This document shows positions 1 through 3,134 of a stretch of DNA of 5,774 nt, in pieces. The notes under the pieces are model-generated. The model ran no database searches, was not told the origin of the DNA, and saw nothing but the letters and a program-made list of their open reading frames with translations. The stretch spans positions 1 to 5,774 of the forward strand of contig JAGCBE010000051.1 in assembly GCA_017652345.1 (NCBI GenBank), given 5' to 3'. The position numbers and the translations under genes are program-made. This DNA is from Methanobrevibacter sp. (lineage in GTDB: Archaea > Methanobacteriota > Methanobacteria > Methanobacteriales > Methanobacteriaceae). Every line of letters starts with the position of its first letter. Position 1 is the first letter of the stretch.

Positions 1-21
1 CTCCAAAACCCAGGATAGTTC

Positions 22-885
22 TTGAATGATGCCGGAATTACCTTGATTCAACCAGCACAGGAATATCCTGATGATTGCTATAAAGGAATAATCGCATATG
101 ACAGCGATAATGTGAACGAATATATCGCAAATGAAATCATTAATTCAGTTTATGCTGGGACAAGTGAAAACAAGCAATTGGATACAGATTTAATAGTTTA
201 TCACAAGTTAGACCCTAAATATTTGGCGGAAGATTCTAAAAAAATCGTTGATGGACATGGAAGTGATATGCAGGAATCATATGGTTCCTACACCACACAA
301 CAGTTATTGTATATGAGCGCTTCATACATAGGGGGATATGCTTTGGAAGTTCCTGGAGAATTTGGAGCACCAGATAATCCTCAAAAATATTCAAGCTTTA
401 CAAAAGGGGAATATTCCTTTAACGATTATTACAATATGGCAGATATAGTTGTAGACTATATGGATGAACATGGAAAAGCACCAGATTCCATTAATTATGA
501 AGGTGCAACTATTGGCTATTATGACTTGGTCTACAATTTTGCACTTCTTACCGAAGATGACACAAGTGCAAGCACTATGAATTTCCCATCAGAAATGGGA
601 TTCCACAAATACTACAGTGATTTCCTATTTGAAATCTTGCCAATAGGACTGATAATCGTTGCAATAATTGTAATCCTATTGATAGTTCGAAGCATAATAA
701 AAAGAATTAAAAGAAGGATAAGAAGAAGAAAAGAAAGGAAATATAGGAAGAGGATGCAAAGAGAAAGGTATGGCAGAAATCCTAGACAATTCCATAGGAA
801 TATAGATTCAAGATATTATTCTGATTATGATTATCCTTCCAATAAGCCAAAAAGATTGAATAGACAAGAAAGAAGACGAAGATAA
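22..885 (+). CDS. C-terminal part of a membrane-anchored cell-surface protein with a pseudomurein-binding-repeat-like segment (5' end missing or broken)
   Basis: Seen: 287 codons from a TTG at 22, ending TAA at 883-885. Residues 134-176 (numbered from this TTG) carry the pattern YYNMADIVVDYMDEHGKAP followed by an aromatic-rich helix (YYDLVYNF), which resembles a pseudomurein-binding repeat (usual form: an amphipathic helix, NGKLPN, then a second helix). Residues 1-130 match nothing I can name. One hydrophobic segment lies at about 205-222, followed by a 65-residue tail with 29 Lys/Arg. Inference: the N-terminal part is outside the cell and binds the pseudomurein wall, and the basic tail is cytoplasmic. 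An outside N-terminus needs a signal peptide, and none is present, so TTG 22 is probably not the true start. No ribosome binding site precedes it, and a stop in the same frame sits at 16-18. The gene therefore continues upstream and is either interrupted, frameshifted or misread near base 20. The reading frame is sound; the product name is moderate. Confidence 0.7.
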   Translation: MNDAGITLIQPAQEYPDDCYKGIIAYDSDNVNEYIANEIINSVYAGTSENKQLDTDLIVYHKLDPKYLAEDSKKIVDGHGSDMQESYGSYTTQQLLYMSASYIGGYALEVPGEFGAPDNPQKYSSFTKGEYSFNDYYNMADIVVDYMDEHGKAPDSINYEGATIGYYDLVYNFALLTEDDTSASTMNFPSEMGFHKYYSDFLFEILPIGLIIVAIIVILLIVRSIIKRIKRRIRRRKERKYRKRMQRERYGRNPRQFHRNIDSRYYSDYDYPSNKPKRLNRQERRRR

Positions 886-889
886 ATAC

Positions 890-895
890 AAGGAG
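890..895 (+). promoter_or_regulatory. Ribosome binding site deciding the start of the J-like coiled-coil gene
   Basis: AAGGAG ends 7 bases before the ATG at 903. The in-frame TTG at 897 would be only one base away, too close for use. The ATG at 903 is therefore the preferred start, shortening the longest possible reading by two codons. Confidence 0.75.
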
Positions 896-902
896 TTTGA
901 AA

Positions 903-1829
903 ATGACAGAAGCTCAAAACAATGCAAAAAATGATGAATATATTGATAGTTTAAAAGATGAAATAAGCTATTTGAAAGAGATTCTAGCCAGCAAACTCTT
1001 TGAAGAAGATAATTTGATAAATTTCACTTGCAGGGAAATTGAAACAGACTATTCCTTGAAATTTGGAGTTTACAAATACAAGATTAAAGAATATAAGATT
1101 AAAATCAAGAAAACAAAAAGAACAATTGAACTCATTAAAAAAATGGTCAATCAACAATCCTCCAATCAATTCAATAAGGAAATAAGTGATTTGGAGGAAA
1201 ATCAAATCAAGATCAATCAAACCAAAATCAATAAGCCAAAAATCAATATGAGTGAAATTGAAAGCCATATTGAAAATGAGTTTAAAGAGGAAGTCCTTGA
1301 ATTGGAAACAGAAACTGCAAAAGTGAATATTCTTATTGAAGAGCATAAAAACAATTTAAGTAAAAAACAGGACTTCAAGGAATTGCACTCAATTTACAAG
1401 GATTGCATAAGAAAAATCCATCCGGATTTATTGCTTGAGCCAACAGATTATGAAGAAAACTTATTTTACAGTTCTAAAGAGGCTTATGAAGATAGGGATT
1501 TGGAAGAATTGAAATCCACCCAGAATCTGATAAGCAGACATAAAATTGAAAATGAACCAAAAACCGTTGAAGACTTTGAAAAGCTAAGAAACAAGCTTGA
1601 AATCAATATTGAACTGGAAGATAAGGAAATTTCAAATATAGTCAACTCTAAGCCATATACTCAACAGAAGTTCCTATTGGATACCAAGAAAGTGAATAAC
1701 TATAGGGAAGGGTTAGTAACATCCTTATTGGAAGTTGAAAAAGAGTATATAAGAATAAATAAGGAATTAAGCGAATTGAAAAAAGAGAACAACCTTAGCT
1801 ATAAATTGGATTTGACTAAAAATAATTAA
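903..1829 (+). CDS. Coiled-coil protein with an embedded J-domain-like (HPD) segment
   Basis: Seen: 308 residues from ATG 903, very rich in Lys, Glu, Ile and Asn, with heptad-like stretches at roughly 10-50, 60-100, 110-155 and 270-300. There is no signal peptide or membrane segment, so it is probably cytoplasmic. Residues about 158-210 resemble helices II and III of a J domain: LHSIYKDCIRKIHPDL (HPD at 173-175), a short loop, then NLFYSSKEAYEDRDLEELKS. Established: HPD between these helices is what stimulates Hsp70 (DnaK) ATPase activity. A comparable layout of long helices around a degenerate J segment occurs in proteins annotated as 'DnaJ-like' in gut microbes. Inference: it may be a DnaK co-chaperone or a scaffold. 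Canonical helix I is not evident. Residues 100-119 are four N-x-x-[KE]-I pentapeptides. It lies 17 bases after the wall-protein gene, probably in the same operon. The specific function is unknown. Confidence 0.8.
   Translation: MTEAQNNAKNDEYIDSLKDEISYLKEILASKLFEEDNLINFTCREIETDYSLKFGVYKYKIKEYKIKIKKTKRTIELIKKMVNQQSSNQFNKEISDLEENQIKINQTKINKPKINMSEIESHIENEFKEEVLELETETAKVNILIEEHKNNLSKKQDFKELHSIYKDCIRKIHPDLLLEPTDYEENLFYSSKEAYEDRDLEELKSTQNLISRHKIENEPKTVEDFEKLRNKLEINIELEDKEISNIVNSKPYTQQKFLLDTKKVNNYREGLVTSLLEVEKEYIRINKELSELKKENNLSYKLDLTKNN
1200..1259 (+). repeat. 15-bp tandem repeat, four diverging copies, inside the J-like gene
   Basis: The copies are 1200-1214, 1215-1229, 1230-1244 and 1245-1259. 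Each starts AAT and ends in ATC or ATT, encoding NQIKI, NQTKI, NKPKI and NMSEI. The first three are closest and the fourth has drifted. The unit is a multiple of three, so copy-number change would lengthen or shorten the linker without a frameshift. Confidence 0.65.
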
Positions 1830-1859
1830 AATAATTAGTTTTTTATTTTATTAATTTTA
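1830..1859. terminator. Convergent T-rich termination region
   Basis: The 30 bases between two converging genes contain a T-rich run on the plus strand (1839-1859, with six T in a row at 1839-1844), typical of archaeal T-tract termination. On the minus strand, transcripts of the acetyltransferase gene would meet their T-rich stretches slightly further on, within the last codons of the plus-strand gene (about 1816-1837). No stable hairpin is needed or seen. Confidence 0.5.
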
Positions 1860-2306
1860 TTAATTACTGATTTTATTAGTGCTGAATAACATTACATACG
1901 CATCAGATCCATCCTCATAGTAATTAGGCACTTTCCTATCAATTTCAAAACCGAATTTTTGATAGAAACTGACTGCAGCTTCATTATGGGATTTCACTTC
2001 CAAACTTATCCTGTGAATATCAATATTCTTGAATATGGTTATTGCCATCATAAGCAAGCGAGTTGCTATATGCTGTCTGCGGAATTTTCTATCAACTGCA
2101 AGAGCAATTATATGGCCTAAACCCTCTTCTTTTACCCAAAAAATAATATATCCCACGATTTCGCCATCTTCAACAGCTACAAGAAATCCTGCACCTATTT
2201 CATACAATTGCTGAAGAATAGCCAATTCATAAGGTGTGGAAAAGGACTCAACTTCAATTTGATATACCCTAGCCAAATCAGAAGGGACAAATTCACGAAT
2301 AAACAT
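1860..2306 (-). CDS. rimI: RimI-type GNAT N-terminal (alpha-amino) protein acetyltransferase
   Basis: Role: transfers acetyl from acetyl-CoA to the N-terminal amino group of proteins in the cytoplasm. RimI proper acts on ribosomal protein S18 in bacteria, while archaeal relatives (Ard1/ArchAT) have broader substrates. Seen: 148 residues, the usual family length. It has an N-terminal IREFVPSD strand-helix, VEDGEIVGYIIFWV at 45-58, motif A strand IIALAVDRKFRRQHIATRLL at 66-85, LEVKSHNEAAVSFYQKFGFE at 102-121, and the C-terminal YYEDGSDAYVM. Glu103 and Tyr115 fall where, as I recall, Salmonella RimI has its catalytic pair. In the acetyl-CoA loop (usual R/Q-x-x-G-x-G/A), the middle glycine is His79 (R76-R-Q-H-I-A81), which is unusual. 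The start is ATG at 2304-2306, with only a weak AAGTG-like site 5 bases upstream. The gene is divergent from UPF0146 and convergent with the J-like gene, so it is probably monocistronic. The exact protein substrate cannot be read from the sequence. Confidence 0.88.
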   Translation of the reverse strand: MFIREFVPSDLARVYQIEVESFSTPYELAILQQLYEIGAGFLVAVEDGEIVGYIIFWVKEEGLGHIIALAVDRKFRRQHIATRLLMMAITIFKNIDIHRISLEVKSHNEAAVSFYQKFGFEIDRKVPNYYEDGSDAYVMLFSTNKISN

Positions 2307-2393
2307 ATAAACACTTGAAAAAAATTAAATAAACTAAATTTTTACTAAACATTATTTTTAAACAATATTTCTAATAGCAAATTTACTATTAAT

Positions 2394-2403
2394 ATTATAT
2401 AAT
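2394..2403. promoter_or_regulatory. Palindromic TATA-like element in the divergent promoter region
   Basis: ATTATATAAT is a perfect 10-bp palindrome, so it reads the same way towards both flanking genes. It sits 130 bases before the ATG of the UPF0146 gene and 87 bases before the ATG of the acetyltransferase gene. Archaeal transcription usually starts about 25 bases past the TATA box, giving leaders of roughly 100 and 65 bases. In DNA this AT-rich the call is tentative, and separate nearer promoters are possible. The rest of 2307-2533 shows only A/T-rich sequence and one tiny ORF. Confidence 0.4.
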
Positions 2404-2533
2404 TTACTCTATTTAAAAGATTTCTAAAAATTAAACTAAATTAAAACTATAATGAATCAAAAAATAGAACATATTAAATTATTAAAAGATAAATACATTA
2501 TTAAGAAATAAAAAACTTAAAAAAGGAATAAAA

Positions 2534-2944
2534 ATGTGGAACGATTTAGAGGAATTCATTCTTAAATTAGCAATTGAAAATAGCGAAAAAACAGGCAAAA
2601 AAACAAAGATAGTTGAAATTGGAGCAGGAAAATTCCAAACAATATCTAAAAACTTAAGTGAAAATGAAAACATTGACATTATAATGACAGATATTGATCC
2701 TGCAAATGAAAACATTATTAAAGATGATGTTTTCAATCCAAATATGAATATCTATAAAGATGCAGACATATTGTTTTCAATCAGGCCTCCAGCAGAATTG
2801 CAGGAAGCAATTATGAAAATAAGGGATGAGGTTGATGCTACATTAATCATAAAGCCATTGTTCAATGAAGATTTGAACATGAAAACCAAAAAAATGAAAC
2901 TAAAAAATTATAATCGTGCCTCATTTTACATATATGAAAGATAA
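2534..2944 (+). CDS. UPF0146 family protein (SAM-binding-fold-like, function unknown)
   Basis: Seen: 136 residues, close to the family's usual 125-145. VVEIG-type strand and glycine loop KIVEIGAGKF at 25-34, an acidic strand end IIMTDID at 49-55, DD at 64-65, and the family signature DADILFSIRPPAELQ at 76-90 followed by LIIKPL at 104-109. These features mirror a class I methyltransferase Rossmann core that is cut short: motif I (E28-x-G-x-G) and an acidic residue after strand 2 are present, but the C-terminal substrate part of a true methyltransferase is missing. Established: UPF0146 is a conserved uncharacterised family found mainly in methanogens and other Euryarchaeota. The start is ATG 2534 with AGGA at 2524-2527, six bases upstream, and the N-terminus MWNDLEEFI fits the family. 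Whether it binds SAM or has any activity is not known. It is divergent from rimI, and the next gene has its own promoter. Confidence 0.85.
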   Translation: MWNDLEEFILKLAIENSEKTGKKTKIVEIGAGKFQTISKNLSENENIDIIMTDIDPANENIIKDDVFNPNMNIYKDADILFSIRPPAELQEAIMKIRDEVDATLIIKPLFNEDLNMKTKKMKLKNYNRASFYIYER

Positions 2945-3018
2945 AAAGTGTTACACAAATTAAAATCTTAAATATTTAAATAAAATAAATTAAAGATATT
3001 AATTTACAAACTTATTAC

Positions 3019-3028
3019 TTTATATATA
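3019..3028 (+). promoter_or_regulatory. TATA box of the cation ATPase gene
   Basis: TTTATATATA is a near-ideal methanogen TATA box, 106 bases before the TTG start. Transcription would begin near 3050, leaving a leader of about 85 bases that contains the tandem repeat end, a dyad and a short ORF. It shows the ATPase is probably transcribed separately from the UPF0146 gene. Confidence 0.6.
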
Positions 3029-3070
3029 AATATAGATATAAATGTAAATATAAATGTAGATGTAAATGAA
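3023..3070 (+). repeat. Degenerate hexanucleotide (12-bp period) tandem repeat overlapping the ATPase promoter
   Basis: Eight hexamers in register fit the consensus RAT[A/G]TA: TATATA, AATATA, GATATA, AATGTA, AATATA, AATGTA, GATGTA, AATGAA. The best copies also pair into a 12-bp unit: GATATAAATGTA at 3035-3046 and AATATAAATGTA at 3047-3058 differ at one base. The array begins inside the TATA box and passes through the expected transcription start. Confidence 0.6.
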
Positions 3071-3078
3071 TATCAAAA

Positions 3079-3094
3079 TGATGGAATTTCATCA
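3079..3094. promoter_or_regulatory. 16-bp dyad in the ATPase leader, candidate operator or hairpin
   Basis: TGATG-g-AATT-t-CATCA is symmetric except for one pair (positions 6 and 11). It lies 40 bases before the start codon, downstream of the predicted transcription start. It could bind a dimeric repressor or form a five-pair stem in the mRNA. I cannot assign it to a known regulator. Confidence 0.35.
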
Positions 3095-3124
3095 AAAAAA
3101 CTATTTTTAGCTAATTAGGAACTT

Positions 3125-3130
3125 GGGGAT
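3125..3130 (+). promoter_or_regulatory. Ribosome binding site for the TTG-started ATPase
   Basis: GGGGAT differs by one base from GGTGAT of the archaeal consensus and ends four bases before the TTG at 3135. No better site serves the alternative in-frame TTG at 3123. The site decides the start. Confidence 0.5.
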
Positions 3131-3134
3131 TATA

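Noticed and set aside
16..18. TAG read as pyrrolysine
   Set aside because: Methanobrevibacter-like methanogens are not known to encode the pyrrolysine system, and nothing in the window supports it. A mutation, frameshift or sequence error is simpler.
984..1346. 120-residue minus-strand ORF rich in Phe and Leu
   Set aside because: It lies fully opposite the J-like coiled-coil gene, and its Phe/Leu/Ile bias is what Lys/Glu/Asn codons give when read backwards. It has no ribosome binding site or family likeness.
2029..2214. 61-residue plus-strand ORF
   Set aside because: It is antisense to the well-supported acetyltransferase gene, with no recognisable motif.
2482..2736. 84-residue minus-strand ORF with a hydrophobic look
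   Set aside because: It overlaps the UPF0146 gene antisense. The hydrophobicity is a by-product of the opposite strand.
2948..2956. GTGTTACAC inverted repeat just after the UPF0146 stop
   Set aside because: Four-base arms around one base are too short to call an operator or terminator, and no T-tract follows.
2945..3018. Terminator or small RNA after the UPF0146 gene
   Set aside because: The stretch is plain A/T-rich sequence without a clear T-tract, a GC-rich stem or a conserved RNA motif.
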